Source: Zymomonas mobilis subsp. pomaceae ATCC 29192 (lineage in GTDB: Bacteria; Pseudomonadota; Alphaproteobacteria; Sphingomonadales; Sphingomonadaceae). Taken from it: DNA of 34,161 nt. The stretch's first letter is position 1, and each line of letters opens with the position of its first letter. The translations under genes were made by a program, and so were the position numbers. The stretch spans positions 1-34,161 of the forward strand of contig NC_015716.1 of assembly GCF_000218875.1 (NCBI RefSeq). The letters are read 5' to 3'. Below the pieces are notes generated by a model that was not told the DNA's origin, ran no database searches, and saw only the letters and a list, made by a program, of their open reading frames with translations. This document shows, in pieces, positions 8,684 through 18,028 of this stretch.

Positions 8684-9904
8684 TTAGGCAGCCTCTGCGT
8701 CAGGCTTGGGAAAGCTCAGCAACTGATCACGGTAATAAGCATATTGCTTTTCGCGCAACTCGATTTCGCGGGGCAGGCCTTCGCTGATCGAAGTCGTCAG
8801 CGTGTCGAATGTGTCGAGAATGGCGACGATGCGGGCTTGTTCTTCAATAGACTTCGCTGGATCGTTGGGGTACGGGATGGGAATTTTGAAGCCCTTTATG
8901 AGCCCCGAATTCAGATCGCCACGCGCGCCTTGTCCCATCTCCTTCAAGTTTTCGTAGTTCCGGCTTACCCAATGGAAAACATAACGGTAATTCGCTTGCT
9001 TCGGGTCAATTTCCAAACAGCAGCAGTGCTGGTTTGTGGTGAGTGGAATTTTGTTTATTCCCGAACGGCCAGCTGTCGCTCCCGATATGGCGATAATAAC
9101 GCAGTTCTCCGGCACCCATTTGGCGGCCGTTTCATCCACCGCAGCCTGAGTAATTTTTACCCCCGTGTCATGGATATCACCAAAAATAACCTCTTGAGTT
9201 CTTAGCCAAGGAATTGACCCGCCATCATAGTATTTTGGGCTACCCGCCGTGGGCGTAGCGCCGGAGTATGATTTCAGACTCACTTCTCCCAGCGTCTTCC
9301 ACTCAACCTCACCCTCATCAAAGGTCAGGAGTTGGTTGCGGTAGTGGTTGTATTGCTTTTTGCGCTGGGTAAGCTCGGCAGTAAGCTCGGCAGTAAGCTC
9401 GGTGAAGGTGTCCAGTATCCGAACAATCTCCCCCTGTATCGCCATCGACTTTACCGGATCATCCGGGCATGGAATGGGGACCGTGACTTGAACCAAATTT
9501 CCCTTTGTCAGCTTTGCCCGCCCTTTGCTCGATAGGAACGGGAGGAAGTTGGCCGTCGTCAAATAGTGAAATAAAAACCGCGTATCGACTCCGTCGGCTC
9601 CCCTCACAACGTGAACATGGTTGTTGGCCCAGAATTTACCCCGAACATATTGGATCGAATAGCTTTCGAGACTTGCTGAACCATCCTCAGCGATCAGGAC
9701 GTATTCGCCGTCATGCGTATGGCCGTCGACGTAGTCCTGAATGTTGTTCGCGCCGTAGTAGGGAATTTCTCCAGCTGCGCGCAAAGAGGCTTTGACCGGC
9801 CTGCGCGCGGTATTGGCAATCTTGAAAAAACTTTCATCTCCCAAAGGCACCCACACCACATCAGCCCCATCCAGCAGCTTCTCCAGAAACCCCGCCGCGC
9901 TCAT
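8684..9904 (-). CDS. hsdS: Type I restriction-modification specificity subunit S
   Basis: The specificity subunit, 406 residues, with two target recognition domains, about 15-150 and 205-370. Each is followed by a conserved helical spacer: [19 protein letters not shown] (164-182) and [19 protein letters not shown] (about 364-382), then K-QY-YRDQLL-type ends. The central spacer contains two TAEL units (171-178) after a TEL, the feature that sets spacer length between half-sites in EcoR124-type enzymes. The ATG at 9904 overlaps the hsdM stop (ATGA). Recognition sequence cannot be predicted from this reading. Intact. Confidence 0.96.
   Translation of the reverse strand: MSAAGFLEKLLDGADVVWVPLGDESFFKIANTARRPVKASLRAAGEIPYYGANNIQDYVDGHTHDGEYVLIAEDGSASLESYSIQYVRGKFWANNHVHVVRGADGVDTRFLFHYLTTANFLPFLSSKGRAKLTKGNLVQVTVPIPCPDDPVKSMAIQGEIVRILDTFTELTAELTAELTQRKKQYNHYRNQLLTFDEGEVEWKTLGEVSLKSYSGATPTAGSPKYYDGGSIPWLRTQEVIFGDIHDTGVKITQAAVDETAAKWVPENCVIIAISGATAGRSGINKIPLTTNQHCCCLEIDPKQANYRYVFHWVSRNYENLKEMGQGARGDLNSGLIKGFKIPIPYPNDPAKSIEEQARIVAILDTFDTLTTSISEGLPREIELREKQYAYYRDQLLSFPKPDAEAA
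9371..9394 (-). repeat. 12-bp tandem repeat encoding TAEL in hsdS
   Basis: Two identical 12-bp units, AAGCTCGGCAGT on the plus strand (9371-9382 and 9383-9394), followed by a partly matching unit AAGCTCGGTGAA. Each unit encodes TAEL on the coding strand. Unit number is known to change the recognition spacer in EcoR124I/EcoR124II. Confidence 0.9.
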
Positions 9905-11448
9905 GCCTCGATCTCCGCAATGATGGCGTCAATGTCGGCGCGGAGCCGATTGATCCGCTCAACTGTCGTGTTAATTTTTTCATTGAGGATATCGATGTCG
10001 ATCACCTCGCGCGTGTCGCGCGGCTCGACATAGGAGCTGACCGAGAGGTTATAGCCGCGATTCACGATGATCTCATACGGCACCGAGGCGGCAACATGAT
10101 CGACGTCTTCCTTGCGATCAAAAATCTTCATCACCCGCGCGATGTGATCGTCCGTCATCAGATTGGTGTTGGTGGCCTTCTTGAAAAACTCTTCGCCGCT
10201 GGCGTCGATGAATTGGATGGCCGTGTCGGTCTTGTTCTTGGCCAGGACCAGGATCGTCACCGCGATAGTCGTGCCGTAGAAAAGGTTGGAGGCTAGTGCG
10301 ATCACCGTCTCGACATAGTTGTTATCGACGAGATATTGCCGGATCTTTTTCTCCGCCCCGTTGCGATAGAAAATGCCGGGAAAGCAGACGATCGCCGCAC
10401 GGCCCTTGGCCGACAGATAGCTGAGTGCATGCAGCACAAAGGCGAAATCGGCCTTTGACTTGGGTGCCAGCACTCCCGCCGGAGCAAAGCGGTCATCGTT
10501 GATCAGGGTCGGATCGTCCGAGCCGATCCACTTCACCGAATAGGGCGGGTTGGAGACGATGGCGTCAAAAGGCTTGTCGTCCTGGAAATGCGGCTGGGTG
10601 AGCGTATCGCCGCGTTGTATATTGAACTTGTCATAATTAATGTTGTGCAGGAACATGTTCATGCGGGCGAGGTTATAGGTCGTGTGATTGATCTCCTGCC
10701 CGAAGAAACCCTCTTCAATGATGTGTTCATCGAACTGCTTCTTGGCTTGCAGCAGCAGCGAGCCGGAGCCGCAGGCTGGGTCGTAAATCTTGTTGACCTT
10801 TTCTTGCCCGTGCATGGCGAGCTGCGCGATGAGCTTTGAAACATGTTGCGGGGTAAAAAACTCGCCGCCAGACTTGCCCGCATTGGCGGCATAGTTAGAG
10901 ATCAGGAATTCATAGGCATCGCCGAACAGGTCAATCTGGCTGTTGTCAAAGTCTCCGAAATCCAGTTCCGCAACGCGCTTAAGCACCTTGGATAATCGGC
11001 TATTCTTTTCCGTGACGGTATTGCCGAGGCGCGTGCTGGTCGTGTCGAAATCGGCGAACAGGCCCCTAATATCCAGCTCAGACGGATAGCCATTGGCCGA
11101 GGATTCAATAGCCGCAAAGATCTGCGCCAGATCGGTGTTCAGGCTGTCATTCGTGTTGGCGTTGTCCACCACATTGGCGAACAGTTGACTGGGATAGATG
11201 AAATAGCCCTTGGTCTTGATGGCATCGTCCTTAATGTCATCAGTGATGACGTCATCGGATAGAGCCGCATAGTCGATACTCTCTTCACCGGCCTCGATAT
11301 AGGCAGCGAAATTCTCGCTGATGAACCTATAGAAGAGCGTGCCAAGGACATACTGTTTGAAGTCCCAGCCATCGACCGAGCCGCGCACATCGTTCGCGAT
11401 GTCCCAGATTTTCCGTTGTAGCGCTGCGCGTTGTTCTTGGCCGGTCAT
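9901..11448 (-). CDS. hsdM: Type I restriction-modification DNA methyltransferase subunit M
   Basis: N6-adenine methyltransferase of the type I complex, which protects host DNA and, with HsdS, forms the M2S core. 515 residues, the usual type IC length. The N-terminal HsdM_N helical domain (about 1-160) is followed by the catalytic domain: SAM-binding motif [12 protein letters not shown] (223-233) and catalytic NPPY (300-303) in [23 protein letters not shown] (193-203) is the typical lead-in. Its stop overlaps the hsdS start, and its own start overlaps the stop of the HTH gene upstream (ATGA), so the operon is translationally coupled. Intact. Confidence 0.97.
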   Translation of the reverse strand: MTGQEQRAALQRKIWDIANDVRGSVDGWDFKQYVLGTLFYRFISENFAAYIEAGEESIDYAALSDDVITDDIKDDAIKTKGYFIYPSQLFANVVDNANTNDSLNTDLAQIFAAIESSANGYPSELDIRGLFADFDTTSTRLGNTVTEKNSRLSKVLKRVAELDFGDFDNSQIDLFGDAYEFLISNYAANAGKSGGEFFTPQHVSKLIAQLAMHGQEKVNKIYDPACGSGSLLLQAKKQFDEHIIEEGFFGQEINHTTYNLARMNMFLHNINYDKFNIQRGDTLTQPHFQDDKPFDAIVSNPPYSVKWIGSDDPTLINDDRFAPAGVLAPKSKADFAFVLHALSYLSAKGRAAIVCFPGIFYRNGAEKKIRQYLVDNNYVETVIALASNLFYGTTIAVTILVLAKNKTDTAIQFIDASGEEFFKKATNTNLMTDDHIARVMKIFDRKEDVDHVAASVPYEIIVNRGYNLSVSSYVEPRDTREVIDIDILNEKINTTVERINRLRADIDAIIAEIEA

Positions 11449-11636
11449 CTCTTTTTGTCCTTCTGCGAACTGGCTTCACGCTCGATCCAGTCCTCAATAT
11501 CCACGCGCCGAAACCGCCACGTGCCGCCAACCCTGAAGCCGGGCAGCTTGCTGTCGGCCGCAAGGCGGTAAGCGGTTTTCCTGTTGATTCTAAGATAGTC
11601 GGCGACTTCATCAATGGTCATGATGTCAGCTGCCAT
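11445..11636 (-). CDS. Excisionase-family helix-turn-helix protein heading the hsd operon
   Basis: A 63-residue protein (from the ATG at 11634-11636) with the HTH_17/excisionase fold: [20 protein letters not shown] then [19 protein letters not shown]. Two helices are followed by the R-V-G-G-x-W-R-F-R wing, and the end is basic. Such genes often precede hsdM and may control expression of the modification enzyme or act as a recombination directionality factor. The frame can be extended to a GTG at 11645; a further ATG lies at 11621, and GGGA upstream fits the ATG at 11636 best. The stop overlaps hsdM, so it is co-translated with the operon. Confidence 0.8.
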   Translation of the reverse strand: MAADIMTIDEVADYLRINRKTAYRLAADSKLPGFRVGGTWRFRRVDIEDWIEREASSQKDKKR

Positions 11637-11645
11637 GCGAATCAC

Positions 11646-12193
11646 GTTCCCAAAATCATCCCTTTTGAGATTTCTATGGAAATTTACGGATTTCTACAAG
11701 GCGGGAATTCCGAGCAATTTCAGAGTTCTGATAAGATCGCGCTGGTTTTGGGCGTATCGCTCCTTGTATTCGGGCTATTGCGTCACTGTCTTCGATGTCC
11801 GGGCACCTGAGCCGAAGCACTGTAGCTTACCCACGGTCCACCGATGCCGCCTGTGCGCGCTGTGACGATTAAAGACAGAAGCGGTCAGCCGGAAAGTTGG
11901 CGCATAAAACGGGTTTGCATGACCTGCACACGGCCCGGTGAGCGTCCGTTATCGACAGTTTTCGTCCCAGATCCGGCCGGTCCGCTCACAGCTTCCAAGT
12001 AGCAACAGAGGTTTGCGCTGGTCATGTCGGCTATGCAGAAAACGATCTGGGCAGCTGTATGGCTGACATGAGGGCGGAAGGAAACTATCTTTAAGCCTCT
12101 CATTCATACTGGAAACGGGCTCATGAGATTTTTTTCATTTTTACGCACCAAAAATTTGTTCTTTTTTCGTTCCTTGCATAGAAATAGATTACC
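11646..12193. other. Leader region of the hsd operon up to the IS
   Basis: About 550 bases with no gene I can support. It must hold the hsd promoter (minus strand), but I see no strong -35/-10 pair. A 72-codon minus-strand frame at 11885-12103 has no recognisable features. Confidence 0.45.
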
Positions 12194-13599
12194 TTAGCAC
12201 TACAGTTGTTTTTTGAGATGAGATGCATAGGCGGTTGCTTGATGAGTCCTTCGAAAGCGTGACCAATGGAGGATATAGTCGAGGGAAATTTGTCTCTGTG
12301 TCAATCTGACGATAAGGCGCCTGATTTCCTGAATGGACCATCGGATCAGGCTTTATAAACGTTTTATAATCTTTTTTTTTGGTGTTCTGGCATTTGCTTG
12401 TGCCCTTACACCGGTCATCAGAGCATAGGCCATCATGACGAGGGATACGTGACGATGCCAGCCATGCCATGAGCGGGTTTCATTGTGATCGAGGCCGAAT
12501 TCATTTTTGGCCGTTCTGAAACCTTCTTCGATCCGCCAGCGCGTTTCCTCGACCTGAACGAGCTTTTCAAGCGTTGTTCCAGCAGGGCACCAGACAGTGA
12601 AATAGGCGAGATTCCCATCAGTTGGATTTCGACGCACGAGCAGTCCCTGAATCCATGGTCTGCTATCATCCGCCGTATAGTCTGCTCCGTTGAGTTTTGC
12701 GAGCGGACACCACAGCCAGTCATATTGCCGCTCGCCTTTTTATTCCATGTCCGGCCGACAGGGATACCCAGGCTTTTTCTGGAGCATTCTGGGCGATGTC
12801 ACGGGCTTCTCCCGCGATGGGTCTCTCTTCCAGTCCCCATGAATTGAACCAGTGACTGCCTGCCATGCCCAAGACGTAGCCCTTTCCAGCATGCCGAAGC
12901 CCCATCTCGATCTCTCCCACGCCATAAACACTATCGGCAGCAACCCATTCAAAAGGAAGACCCGCACGAAGACTGCGCTCGATCATCTGTCGGGCTAGAG
13001 AGGGTTTAGTCACAAATGTCACGTCTGCTGGGACAGAGGCTGTAGACAACCGTGACAGATCCGATGTCCAGGTTTTGGGAAGTACAGGGCGCGATCCACA
13101 AAAGCATGACCCTGCGGAGAGATATAGGCTGCAAACACACCAATCTGACAGTTCGTGACCTTGCCTGACTGGCGTCCCACGCCGCAGGAAGCCTTACCCT
13201 TCTTGAGGAAGCCGGTCTCATCAATCACGAGGACAGCCTCCTCAGCGCCCAAGGTTTCCTGAACATGATCGCGGACAATGTCGCGCAGACCCTCTGCATC
13301 CCACCGCGTCCGGCCCAGTAAGGCCTGCTGGCGCCAAGGACCTCCATCACCAGCCGCTTCTGCACGTTGCCAACCTGTCTTGCGCGGCAAATTGTCCAAA
13401 AGACTTTCTAAATAATGCTCCGCCGAGACCTCAACACGCGTCTGACCGAACAGGGGGCGCATCTTTTCCTTGACCGTCCGCACGCCTGCGACCATCAGCG
13501 ACAGCGCCTCTTCAACAGACGCTCCGCCCGTCATTGTGTTCCATTCCATGACAATGCATGAAACCATATCTCATTTCAAAAAAACAACTGGAGTGCTAA
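12194..13599 (-). mobile_element. IS701-family insertion sequence, complete ends
   Basis: Imperfect terminal inverted repeats: TTAGCACTACAGTTGTTTTT at 12194 onward, and the complement of AAAAACAACTGGAGTGCTAA ending at 13599, one base different over 20. About 1.4 kb with one transposase transcribed right to left. Flanks (TACC left, CCAA right) give no clear target duplication, which suggests a rearrangement after insertion. A truncated inverted copy lies at 18620-19065. Confidence 0.8.
12353..13567 (-). pseudogene. IS701-family transposase, two frameshifts
   Basis: DDE transposase broken into three frames. Part 1 (13567 to about 13075) has the first acidic box, VLVIDETGFLKKGKAS, and GVGRQSGKVTNCQIGVFAAY, which place it in IS701. 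Part 2 (about 13075 to 12745) carries the second box, WVAADSVYG. Part 3 (about 12745 to 12353) carries the final E region, RWRIEEGFRTAKNEFGLDH then ETRSWHGWHRHVSLVMMAYA. The first junction lies in a run of TTTTGGG and the second in AAAAAGG. Two breaks at homopolymers could be sequencing or mutational slippage, and programmed frameshifting is not usual for IS701, so I call it inactive. The start near 13567 or at an ATG a few codons later is uncertain. Confidence 0.8.
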
Positions 13600-13749
13600 C
13601 CAAGAGATAGCTGTTTCAAGACGAGAGCATTGCTGCATATCTTTTTCGGCTATTTAAAGTTTAGGTGCATATAGATTTTTTGAGACTGGATATATCCCGT
13701 ACAAGTAAAATAGACCTATACGGCTCCTGTTAAAATAGTTCATTGCCAC

Positions 13750-13935
13750 CTGCTGAGTAATGGCCACGTTAAATCACTCAGCAGAAGCGGCGCGCCGATG
13801 GCGCGCCCCGACCACCAACGCAATCCTAATACCGTTCATAGGCACAGTAGGATAAGGAGCTTGTGTGTGTATTTCAGATTGCTTTTCAAGCTAAAACACA
13901 ATCTAGGAAAAACCTAGTTTGGACGCTGCCCTACT
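13750..13935 (-). ncRNA. Candidate DRT3 non-coding RNA with an alternating AC tract
   Basis: Directly downstream of the second RT gene and on its strand. In transcript order: a small hairpin CTAGG-TTTTT-CCTAG (13917-13903); a competing stem AGATTG/CAATCT with inner TTTT/AAAA (13904-13876); a nine-base alternating tract ACACACACA (13870-13862); a strong hairpin of two GGCGCGCC copies around three bases (13807-13789); and a 3' stem-loop CTGCTGAGTGA/TTACTCAGCAG (13784-13774 with 13760-13750). In the last stem one position is G-U on the minus strand but A-C on the plus strand, which favours a minus-strand RNA. As I recall, DRT3 systems use an ncRNA whose ACACAC template directs poly(GT) synthesis. 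Ends are estimated; it could be a processed 3' end of the operon mRNA. Confidence 0.6.
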
Positions 13936-13937
13936 TA

Positions 13938-16022
13938 CTAGTAAACCTCGCAAGCCCGCTTCTTGTCAAGTGCTAAAGACAAATCAAATTCTTCCCAATG
14001 CGTAAACCAGTATGGAACAGCTTCGGATAAAAAAGATCTTCTATTTTCTTCAACCTCGTAATAAGAGGCCAATTCTTTTTTAAGCTCATCTGAAATAAAA
14101 GGACAGCATTGGAGATCAAGCATTGCAATTATCAATTCTGCATCAGTTTTCAAATAAGCTTTTCTATCCAAAAATTTATTTTTTATTTCATTTTCAAGAA
14201 ACATCCGAAGTTTATTATATTTTTTTTTATTTCTAATGTATAAGAGACATACTGATATAGAGAAATAATTCATCGGAGGTCTTGAATCATCTTTTTTATT
14301 TATTTCAATACCAATAAATTTTGTAACATTCTCTTCGGTAACTTGATAATTACGTCCCAACTTTTTCAACGCCAGTAGCAAATATAAAATTTCTACTTCA
14401 TGAAAATGATCATGGGGAGTATGCTTTATGTGCCGATTTAAGCTATCAAAAATGTACTTAAAAACCTGATCTTTCAATTCGGGGTCAACTTTCAACTCAT
14501 GAAAATTATCTACTATAATAGAAACGATTCTTGTCAATCGAACCGTAAAATTGACTCTAGGTTGTGCAGCATAAATAAAAGTTGAAAATTCTATCAAGCT
14601 AAGGATAGCCTGAGCTAGTTCCTTATAATTTTTGTGATCATTATGATTAGATTTAAATTTTCTGAAAATAAAATTTATTTTTCTTTCTATCGCGGCCAAA
14701 GTATAATTGAGGACATCTTTATATTGAATATCACTCTCTTTAATAGCAGTTTTAAATTCTGTAATAAGGCTATTTTTTTGAACTTTAACACTAAAACAAT
14801 TTATATCTTTACCACCATCTGGATTTTCTTTTTGAGCAATATTCGTAATGATCCTTCTTGCAAGACAGTCGCTAATTTTATTCTTTGCAATTGTAAGCGG
14901 TGTAATGATAGGACGATCATAAGTCTTAGTTTTTTCTGAGCTTAAAGTAAGCTTAACTTCTTTCAGAAGTTCAGAAAGATGCTGCTTGACATATTTTGCG
15001 ATATCTTCGCTGCTGTAAAATACAAAGTAGTCGTCAACATACCGGAAAATTTCATAATCAACGCGATTTGTGATATTATGATTTAATAGAAGCATTTTTT
15101 CCAGTTTTCTGTCGACATCCTGTAAAATAATTTCAGCAAATATTCGAGAAAATTCTGGTCCGATAACAATACCGTTTGTTTCCCCTCTATTCATCTCACT
15201 GAGAAGTTTGTCAAATTTACTACCGAACATAGATTTTAAGTATTGTATATTTTCCTTAGCGAACTCCTGCCCTACAGTTGCCCACGTCATAGAGTGCGTA
15301 TAAATACTATCAAAACAGCTGGAAATATCAAGTTTCAGCAATGTACGGAATTTTCTTTCCGCATTCAGATATACATAACTTTCATAGAATTTGAATATAT
15401 TACTATACTTTTCATAAGCAAAAAAAGATCCTGCTCCTTCATATTCTCTTTCAACCTCTTCAATAGAATCCTGGTAGCCACCCTTTTTTTCATAGAATAG
15501 CCTATCTTTAAACCTAACTGTTTTTGCAACAGAGGAAGGAAATCGAATTGAAAAATTACTTTTGGTACAGTGGTACAGTAATTCTGAAGAATTTTTATAG
15601 TAAAAGTCGGCAACAAAGACCTGATTTTTTGGATGAATAACTGAAAGCTGACGAAATGAAGTTTCTTTGTGAGAAATACGGAAATTAAAAGGAATTGTCC
15701 ATTTAGGAGGGATTATTGATTCTCTTATCAAATAAGTTTTTCCATCGACTTTCTCTGGATACGTACGAAAATTTTTTTCGTCCTGTTTTTGGGTTCCAAA
15801 CAAAATAAATATAATATCATCATACTGATTATTATCAGATATCCACCTTACAGTCTGACTGTTACACCATGTGGATATCTTTACATTTAATTTTGCAAGA
15901 AAGGAAAAGAATCCTAAATTCGAGAATGATGGTGGAACCTCAAATGGTAGTATATCAGTAGCAACAGGTCTTTGATATCTGGCTTTAGGATCAAGTTTAA
16001 GCCTTCTTCTTTTATTTTTCAT
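13938..16022 (-). CDS. drt3b: Reverse transcriptase Drt3b-like (UG8 type)
   Basis: 694 residues, the longer member of an RT pair. RT palm: motif A LLKLDISSCFDSIY (catalytic D232), motif B NGIVIGPEFSRIF (about 283-295), motif C RYVDDYFVFY with YVDD at 328-331. About 200 residues precede motif A, and a long helical C-terminal region (about 430-694, rich in Leu, Lys and Asp) follows, as in abortive-infection-type RTs of the unknown groups. Pairing with a shorter RT and size support DRT type 3, where the second RT is reported to make the complementary poly(AC) strand. The ATG at 16022 overlaps the end of drt3a by 11 bases. Very AT-rich with many poly-A codons: recent transfer likely. Not a retron or group II RT: no maturase X/HNH domain is seen. 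Type assignment from memory, not a search. Confidence 0.82.
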   Translation of the reverse strand: MKNKRRRLKLDPKARYQRPVATDILPFEVPPSFSNLGFFSFLAKLNVKISTWCNSQTVRWISDNNQYDDIIFILFGTQKQDEKNFRTYPEKVDGKTYLIRESIIPPKWTIPFNFRISHKETSFRQLSVIHPKNQVFVADFYYKNSSELLYHCTKSNFSIRFPSSVAKTVRFKDRLFYEKKGGYQDSIEEVEREYEGAGSFFAYEKYSNIFKFYESYVYLNAERKFRTLLKLDISSCFDSIYTHSMTWATVGQEFAKENIQYLKSMFGSKFDKLLSEMNRGETNGIVIGPEFSRIFAEIILQDVDRKLEKMLLLNHNITNRVDYEIFRYVDDYFVFYSSEDIAKYVKQHLSELLKEVKLTLSSEKTKTYDRPIITPLTIAKNKISDCLARRIITNIAQKENPDGGKDINCFSVKVQKNSLITEFKTAIKESDIQYKDVLNYTLAAIERKINFIFRKFKSNHNDHKNYKELAQAILSLIEFSTFIYAAQPRVNFTVRLTRIVSIIVDNFHELKVDPELKDQVFKYIFDSLNRHIKHTPHDHFHEVEILYLLLALKKLGRNYQVTEENVTKFIGIEINKKDDSRPPMNYFSISVCLLYIRNKKKYNKLRMFLENEIKNKFLDRKAYLKTDAELIIAMLDLQCCPFISDELKKELASYYEVEENRRSFLSEAVPYWFTHWEEFDLSLALDKKRACEVY

Positions 16023-17382
16023 ATTTCCATGCTTTCACTATCTCTTTAAACTCATCCTTTTTATGGAATCGTCTAAAGTTTTTTTCTTTAAATCCTGCCT
16101 CAAAAGAATACTGATTTAACTTTCTTCTAAGTGATGGGCTCAAAATTTGTTGTATTTTAATGCCTAAGAAATTATCAAGAGCTTTAAGATCTTTATATTT
16201 ATTAAGATGTCTATTATTAAAATATATTCCTACATAAGCATTGCTCTTATTGTGCGTTAGTTGCGTGTTTGATGTAAGAAAGCGAACTCTTTTGATCAAA
16301 AGTCGGTATGCATGCTTTGAATTTTTTGTTTTTTGACTTTGATATCGATCAAAAGACACACAAATTCTCTTTTTATACCGATCCAATCTCTTTTTACTCA
16401 TCGTAACAGACAAATCAGAACCAAAATCTAACTTGTAGCCTAAGTATTCAAAAGACCATCCTGATCTGGATCGCGGATGCCCATCATCATCTAATGGAGA
16501 CTCTTCTGTTTTTTTGAGATTCATCGAGAGAGAAAAGGAAAGGAGATGATTTTTTATTTCTTCTTTTTTTGTGCTGACATCCGAGCCTGGAAGTGGTGCG
16601 AAAAGAATAACAATGTCATCCACATATCTGGCATAAAATACTGTATCAGGAAGACTTTTTATCTTTTGATCAAAATCTCTCATATAGAGTTCAGATAGAT
16701 ATGAACTTATACCTAACCCTCTTGGTAATCCTTTTCCTGGTGTTAAAGCTAAATCCGCATAAAGAAAAAGAATTTTTTCTGTAATACGCATTGATTTTTG
16801 GCTTAAAAGTTGATCTGCCTTAAGCTTACCGAGCAATCGGTCGTGGGGAATAGTTTCAAAGAAACTTGTTATGTCAGTGCGAATTACATGATAATTAAAC
16901 CTACTGGAGAGAATGCCGATAAGCTGATCCATTATTTGATTGCGATTTTGTGGACGAACCTTGTAAATAGCTGCAATATTTGCCTCTAGTTTTTTAAGTG
17001 CATAGAGTTGATCTGGCTGATTTTTATCTATAACGTAGACAGGCTTTCCATTGGGACCGCTCTTTTTAGTAAAACTAATTTCAAAATTTTTTCGGTTAAT
17101 AACCCGCGAAACATCTTCAAGTCCTTTAAGAAGGAGATCATCTCTTTCTTTTCGTTTTTCTTCTCTAATTTCCTTAATAATATTGAATTCTGATTGTTTA
17201 TCAGTCGAGTATTTACCTCGATGACGGTGTCTAAAGTCTTTTGTAACTTGAATAGCAGACTTCAGTTCTTCAGTCTTTCTTTTAACTTCTTTGAAATAGA
17301 TTAAATCTCGAATCCGTCCCTTTCTTTTTTCCTGCTCTGATATTTTTCGAAGATTATGTGCAGAAAATGTTTGATCCAGCAA
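16012..17382 (-). CDS. drt3a: Reverse transcriptase Drt3a-like (UG3 type)
   Basis: 456 residues. A charged helical N-terminus (1-90) is followed by the RT palm: motif A VIRTDITSFFETIPHD (D170), motif B KGLPRGLGISSYLSELYM (about 217-234), motif C FYARYVDDIVILF with YVDD at 253-256. Motif D/E follows with NLKKTEES and FEYLGYKLDF. A basic C-terminal region follows. In DRT3 the first RT is reported to copy the ACAC template of an ncRNA into poly(GT). Start: TTG at 17380-17382 preceded by AAGGAAGG at good spacing; no ATG is nearby. Overlaps drt3b, so the two are translationally coupled. All catalytic aspartates are present, so it is probably active. Alternatives such as a diversity-generating or group II RT are disfavoured by the paired architecture. 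Confidence 0.84.
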   Translation of the reverse strand: MLDQTFSAHNLRKISEQEKRKGRIRDLIYFKEVKRKTEELKSAIQVTKDFRHRHRGKYSTDKQSEFNIIKEIREEKRKERDDLLLKGLEDVSRVINRKNFEISFTKKSGPNGKPVYVIDKNQPDQLYALKKLEANIAAIYKVRPQNRNQIMDQLIGILSSRFNYHVIRTDITSFFETIPHDRLLGKLKADQLLSQKSMRITEKILFLYADLALTPGKGLPRGLGISSYLSELYMRDFDQKIKSLPDTVFYARYVDDIVILFAPLPGSDVSTKKEEIKNHLLSFSLSMNLKKTEESPLDDDGHPRSRSGWSFEYLGYKLDFGSDLSVTMSKKRLDRYKKRICVSFDRYQSQKTKNSKHAYRLLIKRVRFLTSNTQLTHNKSNAYVGIYFNNRHLNKYKDLKALDNFLGIKIQQILSPSLRRKLNQYSFEAGFKEKNFRRFHKKDEFKEIVKAWKYEK

Positions 17383-17574
17383 AACTTTTCCTTCCTTGTG
17401 ACATCTAATTATATTCGAATGACTTTTGTTCGGCTCTAGAAAAAATTCTAACAGGTATGAAAATTACCTTGATGATTGTTATGACCGCCAATATATTATT
17501 CACAGTTATCACATGCCATTCATTTATGCTATTCAACCCAAGTATTGAGATTCGAACTTCTGATATATGAAATA
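17383..17574. other. Leader of drt3a
   Basis: About 190 AT-rich bases between the candidate promoter and the TTG start. No open frame or strong hairpin seen apart from the ribosome site AAGGAAGG next to the start. Confidence 0.4.
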
Positions 17575-17604
17575 TGATATTGAAGTATTGACTGTGACTG
17601 TCAA
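17575..17604 (-). promoter_or_regulatory. Candidate promoter of the DRT3 operon
   Basis: On the minus strand a consensus TTGACA (17604-17599) is followed at 17-19 bases by AATATC/TATCAT as a weak -10. The -35 is part of an imperfect palindrome, TTGACAGTCACAGTCAA, which could bind a repressor. It lies about 200 bases before the drt3a start, leaving a long leader. Confidence 0.4.
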
Positions 17605-17761
17605 AAATTCTGTATAGTTACTTCCGAAAGATAAAAAAGAATTTAGTAGGTCCTGACTTACTTATTCAAGATTTCCAATATATTCAAAAAGACGGGTAAG
17701 TAGATAGAATGTGTAAAACATGGTGGTGAATTTCCTACAGTTTAGGTAGGGAATAAAAGTA

Positions 17762-17896
17762 TTGGATGCAATTGCAGAGGCATTAATCGAAAAACCTCTC
17801 AAATATGCATCGAACGGGCAGCCAAATTTAATATTTTGGCAAGATAAAATAACATTGCGGTTCCTTGGTGCCCAAACCAGCAATAAATTTTTATAG
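17762..17896 (+). CDS. Possible 44-residue protein or gene fragment
   Basis: The frame opens after a TAG at 17747-17749 and can start at a TTG at 17762 preceded by TAGGGA. It reads LDAIAEALIEKPLKYASNGQ, then PNLIFWQDKITLRFLGAQTS, and ends at TAG 17894-17896. The composition is protein-like on this strand. Family not recognised. It could be the 3' end of a lost gene or a small protein divergent from the DRT3 operon. Confidence 0.3.
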   Translation: MDAIAEALIEKPLKYASNGQPNLIFWQDKITLRFLGAQTSNKFL

Positions 17897-18028
17897 ACTA
17901 ATGCAGTGATCAGAATCTTTAAATTCTTATCTCCCTAAATTTTTAATCTCAAATATTACCAATAATATCTACCGAGAAACGATCTCGCAGTTAGCATCAA
18001 TAATTTTATTTGATAGCAGTTTGCTTTC

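Noticed and set aside
8684-9904. Two tandem hsdS half-genes or an inverting specificity cassette
   Set aside because: Only one full-length hsdS is present; no second target-recognition domain fragments or invertase gene flank it.
12194-13599. IS as a composite transposon with the truncated copy
   Set aside because: The right copy lacks its outer-opposite end and both transposases are damaged; no target duplication is seen, so mobility as a unit is not supported.
13938-17382. RT pair as a retron or group II intron
   Set aside because: No maturase/HNH domain, no domain V-type RNA, no msr/msd pattern, and two RTs overlap in one operon.
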